A DNA stretch of 64,000 nt, taken from positions 62,001 to 126,000 of the forward strand of contig JAHLKC010000072.1 in NCBI GenBank assembly GCA_025449115.1. Direction: 5' to 3'. The translations under genes and the position numbers were made by a program. The number at the start of each line of letters is the position of its first letter. Within the stretch, counting starts at the first letter, position 1. The notes under the pieces were generated by a model. The model was not told the origin of the DNA, searched no databases, and saw only the letters and a program-made list of their open reading frames with translations. Shown here piece by piece: positions 1 through 11,731 of the stretch. The stretch is from Chytridium lagenaria (Eukaryota > Chytridiomycota > Chytridiomycetes > Chytridiales > Chytridiaceae).

Positions 1-358
1 AAGGTTTGAATCGAGTCGACGTGGAAGGACGGGATGTGTGGTGTTGTCGTTAATAATGTTGTTGCGAGTAAAGCGGCTGTTGTGGATGGATGGTGGTGTT
101 GGAGGAGGGTGAGGTCAAAGTCTCCCCATGGGAGATGAGAGGAGGTAGTGGGTGGTAGTGGTAGTGGTCGTGGAGGTGGTTGTTGGACATGAAGATGAGC
201 GGTACTGGTGGTGTTGTTGTGATGAACGGAATTAGGATCGGCGTGATCCGCGGATAGATTTGAATCGAGGTGATTGTTGATGAGTGTCATGACGGAATCA
301 TACCCTAATTGTTGTTGTTGTTGTTGTTGTTGCTGTTGTTGCTGCTGGTTGATGTAGA

Positions 359-398
<40 letters not shown>

Positions 399-614
399 GG
401 TGTGGTAGTACTTGTTGAGCATATCCAAGAGTCCACTCTCTTTTTCATCACTGATCTCCAAGCTTGAAGAAGAAGTGCAGTCGTTGTCGACGTAGTTGTG
501 GTTGGTATAGTTTCTACCGTCATCATCAGCAGTAGTAGTAGTGGTGGTGGTGGTGGTGGTGGTAGCAGGAGTAGTGGTGGTAGTGGTGGTGGTATTGCTC
601 ATCATCATCATCAT
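1..614 (-). CDS. Asn/Gln/Thr-rich protein, 5' part (runs off left edge)
   Basis: An open frame runs from a cluster of in-frame ATGs at 614-600 to the left edge with no stop, giving about 200 residues. It opens with a Thr-rich stretch, then has a short mixed segment (SLEISDEKESGLLDMLNKYY), a run of 11 Asn, a run of Gln, and a His/Pro-rich part containing PWGDFDLTLLQHH. The TTG and GTG trinucleotide repeats seen on the + strand are the antisense of these homopolymer codons. Asn/Gln-rich low-complexity proteins of this sort are often transcription or RNA-binding regulators, but no domain is visible, so no function is assigned. The start could be any of the clustered ATGs. Confidence 0.5.
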
Positions 615-693
615 CACTATTTTTAATTTATTTATTTATTTTATTTTATTATTTATTTTATTGCTTTATGATCGACGAGAATATCAAAGAGTG

Positions 694-724
<31 letters not shown>

Positions 725-735
725 CTGATGCTGAA
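310..735. repeat. Cluster of trinucleotide microsatellites
   Basis: Four trinucleotide tracts lie close together: (TTG)n at about 310-400, (GTG)n at about 537-595, (ATC)n at 600-615 and (GAT)n at about 698-726. The first three lie inside the minus-strand open frame as Gln/Asn, Thr and Met codons. The last lies upstream of the start. Confidence 0.85.
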
Positions 736-741
736 TGTTGA

Positions 742-1047
742 TGATGAGCGTCAAAAGCATAAGGTTTGAATTTGTGTCACTGCATGTGGGACAAAACCAC
801 CTCATCCTGTTCTTTATTATTTATTTTTATTATTCATTATTCATTATTATTCTCTTTTAGTGCATATATAACCTATGGGATATGATACTACATATTTATG
901 TACATACAAAATATTATAGAATATTGACACGGGATATGGAGTTTGTTACAACAACAACAACAAAATATATTGACAACAAGTTATCATTCATAAAATATAC
1001 ATACAGAGGGGGGGGTAACCTTGGAGACACTTTTCATTTCGTCCACT
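742..1047. other. Intergenic, AT-rich
   Basis: Short stretch between the partial left-edge gene and the 3' end of the carboxypeptidase gene. It holds ATT-rich repeats near 815-860, a CAA run near 950 and a G9 tract near 1008-1016. No gene was seen. Confidence 0.5.
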
Positions 1048-3548
1048 TCATCTCATGTCTCGCTTCCTCAACCCCTCACCAACCTCTGCAACCCTCACCG
1101 CAATCTCCCTCTGCACCTCCTCCTCACCTCCCCCACTTTTATCCCCCTCCCCATCCGTCAAAATACTCGTCGTCGCCGTCACCACCGCCTCACCCTCCCC
1201 CGCCTCCTGTCTCTTCCGTCTCCCCTCCCTCCACCTCTCCCAATTCCTCTCCGCCCACCCCGCATCCACCGTCACCTCCCGTCCCCGACCTCCACTCTCC
1301 ACCACCATCCTCACCAACGCCATCATCGTCATCGGTTGATCCATCCCAACAAGGTGTCCCGCTCTTTCAACCCTCACGTACGTCAAGCCCCTTGCATGTG
1401 CAACGTGACCGAGAACGTCGCTGCCGTTGCCGTACCAGGGCGTCATGGGTTGGACGCTGGGGTCTCGGAAGAACCCGCGCGCACCGTTCCAGATCATGCG
1501 GTCAAGCGATTTCTCGAGAGACGTGTGATGGAGGAGGTAGTCGTGGTCGCCAGCGTAGATAAAGACAGGGACATCGTGGGAGAGGATATAGGGAAGGACC
1601 TTTTTTAAAAAATTTAATGAATGGAGACAGGAAATAAATGAGGTGGTTTTTTTTTTAAAAAAAAAATTACCTTGACCGGAAGCGCATAATCTTCTTTTTC
1701 GGCAACCATAGCATCGTTCCGGACTTTATCGCTACACACATCCCAACTTTTTCGACCGCGGTGGTATAAGGATCAACATGGCAACGCCAACCCGCACCTG
1801 CGGGCTCTACCAAACCCCAATTTAAAAATTCCAAAAAAAAAGAAAAAAACCAAAAAAAAAACAAAAAAAAAGAACGCCTGGTATTTGTACATAACAAAGA
1901 AGGTAAAAACTCACATTAAAATACTTTCAACATATTCATCTGTTTCGGCATCGTCTCCCTACATCCCATCCCAACATGATACACACTGACACACCTCCTC
2001 CCCTCCTCCCCCACTCCCCCTACCCGCCCCCTTCTCCTTCCAAGCTCCCAGCATACTCCTCCACAAACGCCAAACAAATCACACTGATAAGGCAACTCTT
2101 TAAACGTCTTCAACGTGGCGTTTCGCACAACGACGCGTAATGTCGTCAACGCGGTTCAGGAGGGTCGCATTGGTGGAAAGATGGGGGAGGTGGGCGCGGA
2201 GAAAACGGGCAGAGTTGCGGACCACTGAAAGAAAAAAATAAGTATGAAAAAAAGTCGTGTTGAAACAATGAATCGCCACTCACGTCCTTGTTCTATTCGA
2301 TCAATGTAGGGATTTCCGAGCGCGAGGCCCCGTAAATTCACCTGCATGCGTTTAAATAAAGGCTGATAAATGGATAAATCGACTCACGTATCCCCCATCC
2401 TCAAGTGGAGTCTCGATCAAATCTTTTGCGAAATTCGATCTTGAAAATACAAAACATATCAGCGTCGAAATACAAAAAAAAATGCAAATCTAACACCCAC
2501 ATATACACCAGACGCCTAAAGAAACCAAAAACGTTAACATATGAATAAATCAATCATACGGTATGAAACCAACACGACTCACATATCCCTGTCCTGCAAG
2601 CACACTCTCCCCGTCCTCATCTCCCTAAACACTGTATAAAAATTCTGCAAAAAGATTCGAAAATCATCCGTCACCTGAACAAAACACTATCAGCGCCATG
2701 GATTTTATCGTTGGGGTGGGCTTACGTGAGTGAGATTCCATGTACCCACACCAGTGTCGTAAGAGAACCCTGTGCCAAACGGTTGCTCGACGTAGAGAAC
2801 GTTGGCGTGACCGATGCCAGGAGAAGGCGTTGGGACGGATGGCACCGGGAATTGAGCATGACGATGGGGACCGTTTTCGAGAAAGGCGCCGAGGAGGGAG
2901 GAGCTGGGGATGAGAACAGAAAAAGTCGATGAGGAAATAGTCGAATGTGATGAGAAACGGCTTCCGGGAGCGGAATAAAAAAAGGGAAAGCGGAAATAAA
3001 AAGAGTGAAAGCGGGAATAAAAAAGTGGGGAAAGTTATGGACTCATAAAAAAAAAATACGTTGACGTGAAGAACAACATTAGAAAAAACGAGAACAGAGA
3101 GCAAAAAAGAAAGAGCCGTTTACCATCCCGGTCCACCATTAAACCAAATAATCAAATCCTTCGAACTCGTTTTCAAGCTCCTAAAAAACCTACTCCAAAT
3201 CAACACCGCCATCTCTACACCACACTCCTACCAAAAAAAAGCTCCACTCGTGGGATTCTAAACAAAATCAGACACCCAAAAAACTTCTTTTTCATTCCCT
3301 TACCACCGGGCATCAACCCCGCATACTGCCCATTCTCCCGTCCCAGCGAATACAGTGGATTGGTTTTCAAGTGTAGTGACTTTATAGCCTTCCGCTGCAA
3401 CAAAAAAAAATGAGATGGATTGTGTGGGGGGGGTGTACCATCGAACCATGGGTGGGACTTCCCATTCTTCTAATGGTTCGTCGGCGTGGATGAGGAGGGG
3501 GAGGATGAGGAGGGTGAGGAAGAGAAGAAAGGGTCGTGGTTTTAACAT
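1048..3548 (-). CDS. Serine carboxypeptidase, peptidase family S10 (KEX1/CPY-like)
   Basis: Secreted or vacuolar exopeptidase that removes C-terminal residues. The start at 3548 gives a clear signal peptide (MLKPRPFLLFLTLLILPLLI, then HADEP). In order, I read QYAGLMPG, LIIWFNGGPGCSSLLGAFLE with the GGPGCSS motif split by an intron (about 3122-2904), then VLYVEQPFGTGFSY, the nucleophile region GES.LAG near 2612-2595, ISNFAKDLIETPL, LRGLALGNPYIDR, the Asp region IYAGDHDYLL, and the His region ERAGHLVGMDQP, followed by a polar tail to the stop. At least seven introns are needed. Three segments are in different frames: the one before QYAG, the GES nucleophile segment, and the middle around 2.1 kb. 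Either indels or decay explain this. The family call is secure, the exact protein is not. Confidence 0.8.
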
Positions 3549-5253
3549 GATCTTTCTTTTTTTTTTTGTGGATGGGATCCGCGGTGACCTTGATGAGGGG
3601 GGAGGATGCGGCAGGTTGTACTTTGGTTGCGCAGCCAAGAAAAGGATGGGTGACAAGTTTTGTATGGATGGAAGGTGTTTGTCAAGTTCTTTTTGTGGAC
3701 AATTATTGTTGCGATGAAATGTGAACCTAAGAGCGCCTTCAACCTGTATATACCTGATCGATGTTCTGGTGTATGAAATTGCGTGTAATCGTGTAATGCC
3801 ATAACATGCATAGGTGGTAATGACGGATATGTTTGTGTGTGTGTGTGTATGTGTCCACTTTTACTTCGACTGAAAGCGATGAGTATCCCACTCAGCAAAC
3901 CAACAAAATGCAAACCGTGCGTTTTGCTTTCAATACAGTTTTTCCATTCCATACCTCATTTCTACACTTTCGTCAACTACGGTAAAAACGCGCTTACACC
4001 CCACATTCTATTTTTAATGCCTTAAATCCTTAGTTGGTTGCAGCGCCTCTAACTGATTCGTCTTTGAAACCATGTTCCATTTCCCTATTTCTTTAAACAT
4101 GTTGTATAAAAACTCTAACGTAACTCTTAAACCAGCTTTTCATGCGACAGCGGTTTTATCAAAAGTCGGTCGAAACCAAGTCGTTGTTTCGTGAACGTGT
4201 ATAATCGGGTTTGATTCGAATCTTTCATTGCATCAAATTCTTTCCATCGATTATTTATGTCAAGTTATCTTCGTTACCTATAAAAAAACCTGGACGTGTA
4301 AAACACCTCTTTACTCCACTGATACACGAGTTTGATTTCATTTTTTTCTCCTCAAGATCATGCGTACTTTACACTTTCGCGATGCGCGTTTGTTTGACGA
4401 GCTTTCTGTATTGTAATTCCCGCTCTTTTTAATCAGTCGTGTTGGGTTTCATGTGGGCGTCTACGGTTTTGGTTCACTTTGCAGGTCTTTCTATTAGTAA
4501 ATAAAAGAAAACCTGCGACATGGTCAACGTTTCGTTTAAAAGGCCGTCTCTCCATTCGAGGTATAGCCACATTGTCGAAAAACAAGCTCACCACGTATTT
4601 GTTGCTTCGTTATTGTTTCAATGAACGTTCAACGTGCATGTACTTAAATGTCTAATACTCTTACACTTCCGGTTTGTGTTTAACTTGAAGTGGCGGTCAC
4701 TGTTTTCAATGCGAAATTAAATAAATGGTCGCGCAAGTTCCATAGGTAAAAGTTGACGTAAAGGCTTCTGATCGGTTTCTTAAAATGTTTCGGGCTTACT
4801 ATAACGCATCGTTCTTGGTGCGATTCATCTTTGGCGTTCATTGTTTCCAATGATATTCGTTTAAAGCCTTTTTCATTTACGTAAACGAAACTCTACATTA
4901 CAAAAGCACTGTTGTCTCAAGTATTTTAAAATGAAAAAGCCGTCTTTTTATATTAAAAAGGTGGCGCTCAAAGGCTTATACGCCGTAAACGTGTTCTCTT
5001 TGGTTCACCCTTGATCGTTCTCACTCATTCCCTTGTAAATAACAAAAAAACTTGCCTCAAACACCAACGATGAAACGAAACAAATAAAAGCAAACGAAGC
5101 GAAAACCCCATCCCCGCCTCCCCCTTCACATCCCATCGCATCCAACCGAAACCTCGTTTTAAAAATAAAAAAAAAAATGGTGAAATTTGATTTGTGACTT
5201 GCGGCACTTTCAAGCTGAAACTCAACCCTTCAATCAGATCACTTTAGAATGGC
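3549..5253. other. Long intergenic region
   Basis: No convincing gene was seen. It contains a (GT)n run at about 3833-3851 and otherwise AT-rich sequence with only short chance open frames. The carboxypeptidase promoter should lie just above 3548. Confidence 0.45.
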
Positions 5254-6196
5254 AGCCATCTTCCAGAAATGGACTACTCTTTCGTCGCTTAAGAGTTGAC
5301 GGTTTTTATTCTTGGGCAGTGGAGATAAACGGCACTCTTGTTGGAACGCGCATTCCCACTTTTCTTTTCAAATCTCAGTCTCATCTTCCCCTTTTTTTTG
5401 ACTATACATACTAAAAATGCCACCCCAACCTCTTACTACTCACCTTCCCCCCTCATCATCGGCCCTACGTCTCCTCGTAAAGCCATGCCGTCGCTTCCAG
5501 CCCCATCGACCCTTGAGCGATCTCTCCGTTGAAGCGAAAGACAGAGCTGTCGGTGCATATTCCGGTGATGGTGTCGAGTTTAAGGGGACGGAAGGAGGTG
5601 AGGGAGGTAGGAGGAGGCGTGAAGGGCGTCAAGAAGTGGAGTCGAGCTGAATCGTAAGTTGATTCTTCAGCAGGTCTTTTTGTTACTCCTTCATAGTGTA
5701 GGAGCTCTTCATTCCTTATCTAAGACAATTCCTCTATTTCCAACAGCGCACACAGCATCTCATCAACAGGCACCGCCCACTCTTTCGCCGAAACGATTCC
5801 AACCCTCATCCCCAACCTCATACACCACTGCAACCCCCTCTCCACAACCCTCTCCACCCTCACAACGACCCTCCAACCTCCACCACAACCTCCACCTCCA
5901 CAGTTCGATTCCGCGAAACCGTCGTCATCGAAACACTACTCCAAGACCGAATACGATCGTCGTCCATCGACCCAGAACCCCTCACTCAAGCCGATATCTT
6001 GTCCATCTGATTTTTCGTGCGAGTTTACCCTGTCGACGAATCCGGTGGACGTGAGGAGGGATGTGGAGGTTGGAGGGGATGTGGTTGAACGACTTACGGA
6101 GGCGGCGAGGGTGTGTGCGAGAGATGCGACTCTGGGTGTGCTTGTGACGGATTTGAGTGGGATTGGGCATAAAGCTGGGTTTGAGTCTTGGTGGTA
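5254..6196 (+). CDS. Unrecognised, poorly resolved coding stretch
   Basis: Base composition and splice-like sites suggest a small intron-containing gene, but I do not recognise the product. A possible first exon starts with ATG near 5254 (MAAIFQKWTTLSSLK) and another ATG lies at 5417. After acceptor-like CAG sites near 5755, one frame reads SISSTGTAHSFAETIPTLIP and runs through a Pro/Thr-rich segment to TEAARVCARDATLGVLVTDL and GIGHKAGFESWW before a stop at 6196. Frames change at least once in the middle. This may be two genes or one broken gene. Treat it as a hypothetical. Confidence 0.25.
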
Positions 6197-6288
6197 AAGA
6201 AAAACTACCTCTATGACTACTTTCCGCCTCGAGTTTGAGTCTTGGTGGTAAAGAAACTACCCGTATGACCAATTTCCACTGCTTCAGC
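6180..6288. repeat. Imperfect tandem duplication, two copies of about 54 bp
   Basis: A segment beginning TTTGAGTCTTGGTGGTAAAG occurs at about 6180 and again at about 6234. Copies share the downstream CTACC...ATGAC...TTTCC pattern with a few substitutions. The first copy overlaps the end of the hypothetical frame, so the duplication repeats its stop region. Confidence 0.75.
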
Positions 6289-6349
6289 ACTTTTTTCAAC
6301 GCGCCTTTTTCGCTGTATCTGTAGACTCTCACATTCTATTTCTCTATTT

Positions 6350-7630
6350 TTCATTAGTCCATAGTTTTACATTCACGCAATCACTCTACATGGTTTTTTT
6401 TCCCCCGTTCTTTACACTTTGCATACTTGTTACACCTTTTTCATTTGTACGTGACCTTTTTATGAGTTGATATCCTTGTTTGCGACAACGTTTTTTTTTC
6501 CTCACTGTTATAGATGTGGACGGTTTTTATTTTTGCACTTGTCTCGGTTTACAATCTTTATTCGAAAAGACATTATCATAGACGTTGGCCACCACTCTGA
6601 TTATAACTGGTTGTGGCATCTCAGAAAAGAAATACCACATTAAATCAATAAATCAAGCTTTCTCTCCACTGAAGATGTTTCTTGTCTGAATACTCCCACT
6701 GGCGTTTCTGTCCAAATTCAACACCCTAGCAAAGTTTGCAAACTTGTCTATCTATAACCTCCAGGTTTTTGAAGTAACTGGAAGAGGATGACGACGGCAA
6801 TCGCATGCTCGGCTTGGAAAACCAATTACAGTTAAAAACATAATAGCCCATTTTCATCGGTACCATCAGGTCAGATAAAGCACCAATATTTTAATGTAAA
6901 CGGTTTCTCTTTGGCTTTCTCCATAGACGGATACTTGCTCGTTCATGGCTCCTTATGAATGATAAACAGCCATATCAAGTCTGTATGTAAATACGAGACT
7001 GCGTCAGTCCCGCCCCCCTGCTTATTAAATTTACGAGAGAAAACAGACGCACTGTCTGCGCGCCACAAAAAAAAAAACAACCTCACACGGTCATCTCCTC
7101 CCGCGTGCAGTTCATCAATGTTATCGCGGCAGATGTAGCCTGTGTTTCTTTTTCTTATCAGGCCCAGGTAATCCTGATACGTGATAAAGAGCAGTGTCAT
7201 GAGTTTACATATGCCGATGATTTGAAAGTTCTCTTTTTTGCAGCCTTTATCTTGGATGCTGTTCTTTACCTTTCAATCTAACACTCGGCTAAAGTATTAG
7301 TCATTTAATCCGTTCTTATCAACGTATACAAATCCAGTCCTGTTTTTCATATTAAAACTGCATACTCCTGAAAATTGGTTAATAGAATTTTAAAGGTAAA
7401 TCTGATTTCATCATTAAAGAAATACTTATTAAAGCGAATAGAAACTAAGGCAACATTGTAAAGTTCCAGTATTCATAAACTATCGTGTTATGACAAAACT
7501 AGGACTTTTCCTATTTAGCTATTACTTACTTATCTGTAATCAAAAGAAGCCCAGTCCTGTCAAAAACAAAGGTTCAGTCCTTCAACAACGTTCGACAACA
7601 GAGCGTGGCGGATATCGGATACCGATCTGT
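6350..7630. other. Intergenic, nothing recognised
   Basis: AT-rich sequence with T-tracts near 6396 and 6490. A minus-strand open frame at about 6943-7200 has no domain features and no splice context. I see no gene here. Confidence 0.4.
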
Positions 7631-7633
7631 AGC

Positions 7634-7639
7634 TATAAA
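7634..7639 (+). promoter_or_regulatory. TATA box of secreted-peptide gene
   Basis: TATAAA lies about 59 bp upstream of the ATG at 7693, in the same arrangement as in the three other signal-peptide-exon genes of the window. Confidence 0.55.
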
Positions 7640-7692
7640 TCACCAACTTGACCCATGAACAGTCCTTAATCCCCGTCAAGTTTGTCAGCTTC

Positions 7693-7878
7693 ATGATGCA
7701 CCTCTTCCTCAAGTCTTTCCTCGTTGCGATCGTTGCCGTCGTAGCTGTAAGTCGGAAAAAAACAGAAATGAAATCTACTTTTTTCGAAAAAATCGTATTG
7801 ACTATACCGTCTCCTCACTTTCAGATCCAGGCTGTCCCCATTCCCGACTTTGAGGACCTCCATCGGCCTCATTGTTGA
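7693..7878 (+). CDS. Small secreted peptide, two exons
   Basis: Exon 1 (7693-7746) encodes only a hydrophobic signal peptide, MMHLFLKSFLVAIVAVVA. A phase-0 intron (GTAAGT to TCAG, 7747-7824) follows, then exon 2 encodes IQAVPIPDFEDLHRPHC and a TGA. The predicted precursor is 35 residues. The signal-exon, phase-0 intron and Q-A-V-P mature start match the genes at 15.2, 60.1 and 62.3 kb. The frame past the TGA stays open for about 30 codons (ends YFTPVYTDI, stop near 7971), and VYTD recurs in the 62-64 kb protein. The TGA may therefore be an artefact and the mature protein longer. No function is known. Confidence 0.55.
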   Translation: MMHLFLKSFLVAIVAVVAVSRKKTEMKSTFFEKIVLTIPSPHFQIQAVPIPDFEDLHRPHC

Positions 7879-7971
7879 CGTCAAGACAAGGAAACCGTCT
7901 CCATCGCCAGCTGCTCAACCCGAACCCAGTACACGCTTCCTTACTTTACCCCCGTGTACACTGACATTTAA

Positions 7972-9049
7972 AAAAATACATGTCAGATCATCTCTTCATA
8001 GCATTAACATCGTCTGCCCCTTTCATTTATATCATTCTTGCAGACGGTGGCTTCTTATCGGAACCCCACTGCTGGCACACGAAACTTTGTTTGTGGACTT
8101 TGTGTCTGTGAACCACAAATGTGCATTTTTCTCATGGCCTTGAATCCAATTGCATGCCTTTGACCCCGCACACACGGCACAGGAGTACTAATTGCCCTTT
8201 TTCAAGTGTCTTCCAACGCACAAAAAAAACTAATGAAACCCGAAGAATAAAAACTAAAAATAATGTTATGGCGGGGCCTAATATTCGACGGAGTGCAGAG
8301 CCTTCTTTTCCTGAAACCGGCAACTTATTCCTCCGGGCCCGCATCTCGTCAAGAAGACAGAGGAGGAGGGTATATGTAGCTCGTCTTTTTTTTTTTTCGG
8401 CTGTTCCTTGAAAATAGAAAAAAACACAAGTTTTGTGTACTCGGGACACCTGCATGTGTTTCCAACAAACAAAAGAATAAAAAAAGTAGAAAAAGAGACA
8501 AATACTCGAGGGAGTAGATACTATCATTAACTAAAGTTGAAAAAGAAATACTCGAGGCAGCAACTATAAAATTGTCCAAATGTTGAAGGGATATTTTGAA
8601 ATTTCATGAATATTTTCTTGTACCACTGCGTTTTCTTTTTTCTTTCATATTGAAAAATACTTACATGTAAATATCAAAAGATATAGACAAACTCCATGGA
8701 TCTTTCTTTGTGTTGGGAGTTTTGGCATAATATACTTTACATATTCTTGCAGTTTATTCAGGTAGCAACCGAGTCCATGAAAAATTTATTACACAACAGA
8801 CACAGGAAAGACAGCGGTGACACGTCCGTTGAAAGAAACGAGTGTGAAGGAAGGAAAGGAGAGGAGGAGAACACTGGATTTTATAAAAGGAACCGTAAAC
8901 CTCCAAATCGTCTTTTCATCGTTCATCTCCGATCCACTTTACCCTTCGTCGTTCCTGTCCGTCAGCTCAGCGCATCAGGTGAAGACGACACACACATCCT
9001 CACTTTCCACAACACACACATTCACTACCAAACCCTCGCGTCTCAAACC
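7972..9049. other. Intergenic / ABC transporter upstream region
   Basis: No gene was recognised. It contains a T-tract near 8386-8398 and several unsupported open frames on both strands. The last ~150 bases before the transporter ATG are rich in CACA and pyrimidines, as expected for a 5' leader. Confidence 0.4.
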
Positions 9050-11731
9050 ATGCAAGACGACGAAACTACCAAAATCACTTCCGACACCACGACTTCCACC
9101 TCATCCCCTTCCTCCAGTCCCTCCCTCCATGCCAACGATCACATCACCATCATCGAGCCTGACCATAAAACCGACATCCATATCCATGTTGAGCATGAGC
9201 ACACTCAGTTGACAGTCCGATCTTTGAAAGAGTTTCAGAGCTATGTTGCGACAAGGAACCATGATACTATTGAACTTGCTTGGAGGGATTTGACAGTGAC
9301 GACAAAGAAGGGGGAGAAGGTGTTGTTGAAGCCTATCAGTGGAGCTGTTAGTGGAAAGTTGTTGGCGATTATGGGACCATCTGGTGGGTTTTTCTATCCA
9401 TGCATTGATGTTCCTCGGTTTTTAAAGCATGCATTTTTGAAAGATTACTTATGATGGATGGTTTTAGGATCTGGGAAGACGACGATGATGAACACTCTGG
9501 CTAACCGTCAAAAGAATGTCGTCTCTGAGGGTGTCACCACCATCAACGGATCCGACTACACCATGTCTCAGCTCAAGATGATCAGTGGATACGTCATGCA
9601 AGGTATGTCATCGTCTCGTCACCCACTCCACCTCTCCATTCGGCCTTCGTGTATCCTGACTCTGGATCCCCATCCGCCTCCTGTGATCCAATTCTTCTGT
9701 ATCTCTCTGTCTTTCTTTCACTGCTTCACCAAAAAATCTGACAAGTCACAACCTATTAGACGACCTTCTCAACGCGTACCTGACAGTCGAGGAAACACTC
9801 ATGTACACGGCCGAGCTCCGTATGCCTTCAACCGCTACTCCCGCGCAGCGTAAAGCTAAAGTCGACGAAGTAATTCTCACTCTCGGGATTGGACATTGCA
9901 GGAATACGATTATTGGAGATGATCTGAAGAGAGGGATTTCGGGCGGTGAGAGAAAAAGGGTTTGTGTGGCTATGGAGTTGTTGACGGATCCGAGTTTGTT
10001 GTTTTTGGATGAACCGACCAGGTAAAGATGTGGTTTCCTTGTATTGGTTCATCTTTTATCTTGGTTTTACATACGATCATTTTCGCTAGTCATTTTCACC
10101 GTTTTATATTTTATGAATGGTTTTGTTTTCAAACTTCAATTTGGGTCCATTTTTATTCCATGTTCGCTTTTTTCCTTTCCATATAATTTGCCTACTACGT
10201 CAACATCATTAACAAACTATGTAGTGGTCTCGACGCTGTCACCGCTCTCTCCCTCTGCAAAACCCTGAAACGCCTCGCCAACGACCGCGGCTGCACCGTC
10301 ATCACCACCATTCACCAACCCCAATCCAAAATCTTTTCTCTCTTTGACGACATTCTCCTTCTAAACCAAGGCACCGTCGTCTACTACGGCCCCATCTCCA
10401 ACATTTACGACTTCTTCGCTGCAGCCGGGTACCCATGCCCTCCTCACACGAATTTTGCCGATCACATGCTGGACGTGATTATTGGCGAAACGGGGTACAC
10501 TGACGGTCTTGTGCACAATAACGGGGACGCGTCCAAGGTTCTAGAGGGGATGTATCATGCAAAGGAATTAGAAAAGTTGGCGGAACCGACACCGACAAGC
10601 GTGACGTCGAAACTTGATCATCGCTTCGTCATGCACAGACGTCCAACATGGTATCGTCAATTTGTCGTCTTGACTCGTCGTTGCTTTAAAGAGCAGTTCC
10701 GGAGCTACAATGTCATCCTCACACAAGTTGTTCAAAGTCTTGTTGTTGGTATCTTGTTCGGCTTTGTTTTCCTTTCAATTGGAAACACTCAATCCTCTGT
10801 GGTGAGACGTCAGCCTGTTCTCTTTTTCTGTGTCATCAATCAAGGTGTTTGGATCGTTGTCCATGATCAACTCGTTCCCGTCAGAGAGGTTGTTGGTTTT
10901 AAGGGAACGCGCGGCAGGAACCTATAGGGTTTCAGCGTACTTTTTGGCAAAGAATCTGTCGGAAGCGGCGGTTCAACTTGTATCGCCTATCCTTTTCACT
11001 ATTGTTATTTATCCAATGATTGGGTTGAGTTGGACTTTGGGGAAATTCTTTACATTCATGGTGAGTTGTTTTACACTGCATATTTAGCGCATCATCTTTG
11101 TTTAACTTTATCTCACCTTTGGTTGAATCATTGTCTCGCCTTTACATCTCCACTTGTTGCCACTCATGGCTTTTGCCTTCAAACACTTTACCTTTATCAA
11201 CACCCCCTCCTCATCCTCCTGAGCGCCATTTATTTCTAAACAAACTAACTCCTCACCCTCCACAGTTCTTTATGATTCTCTGCGCGACCGCCGCAAACTC
11301 CGCCTCCCTCGCCATCTCCGCCATCTGCCGCACGACCACCTCTCCATCACCGTTCTCCCCCTCGTATTTGAACTCCACCGTCTCTTTGGTGGTTTCTTCC
11401 TATCCCCCTCCAACCTCCCCTCCTATTTCGCAATCTTTGACGGAGTCTCTTACATCAAATACGCCTACATTGGATCTCCTTGAACGAGCTCACCAACCTT
11501 GAATTGGTGTGCACGCCGAGTCAGCTGAGACCTGATGGGACTTGTCCGATCACGAGTGGAGAGTATACGATCAAGCAACTTGGGTTTGATAAATTCACAT
11601 GTGGGCTTGCGCGGGGCGCTTATTACTTATATCATGGTGTGCCGTATTGGGGCTTACTTGGGTGTGAGATACATCAAGTGGTAAAAGTTTTCCTTATTTT
11701 AGGGGGAATCATGGACGTTATGTTCATATAG
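9050..11731 (+). CDS. ABCG (White/PDR half-size) ABC transporter
   Basis: Membrane exporter with the reverse NBD-TMD order of the ABCG family. ATG at 9050 opens a ~60-residue polar leader. The NBD shows LLAIMGPSGSGKTTMMNTLA (Walker A, split by intron 9383-9467), YVMQDDLLNAYLTVEETL (intron 9603-9759), signature ISGGERKRVCVAMELL, Walker B LLFLDEPTSGLD (intron 10022-10224) and H-loop ITTIHQPQSKIFSLFD. The TMD follows: WYRQFVVLTRRCFKEQFRSY, FGSLSMINSFPSERLLVLRE, RAAGTYRVSAYFLAKNLSEA, then after an intron from about 11060, LFGGFFLSPSNLPSYFAIFD, KYAYI, NELTNLELVC and a final LGVRYIKW. Frame changes occur near 10843, 11340, 11478 and 11640, so the TMD is readable only piecewise. Length and order fit a ~650-residue half transporter. 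Substrate is unknown. Confidence 0.88.

Noticed and set aside
1021..1608. Several plus-strand open frames rich in Pro/Arg
   Set aside because: They overlap the exon holding the S10 carboxypeptidase Asp and His motifs on the minus strand and have no domain features.
1640..1670. T/A palindrome in a carboxypeptidase intron
   Set aside because: It is only a T-run beside an A-run with no unique stem bases, unlike the hairpin in the HECT intron.
4195..4245. tRNA-like T-arm sequence (GATTCGAATC)
   Set aside because: No matching A-box, acceptor stem or cloverleaf could be formed upstream.
9050..11731. Calling the ABC transporter a pseudogene because of four frame changes
   Set aside because: All catalytic NBD motifs and splice sites are intact, and the same one- or two-base breaks occur in many unrelated conserved genes here, so assembly indels are more likely.
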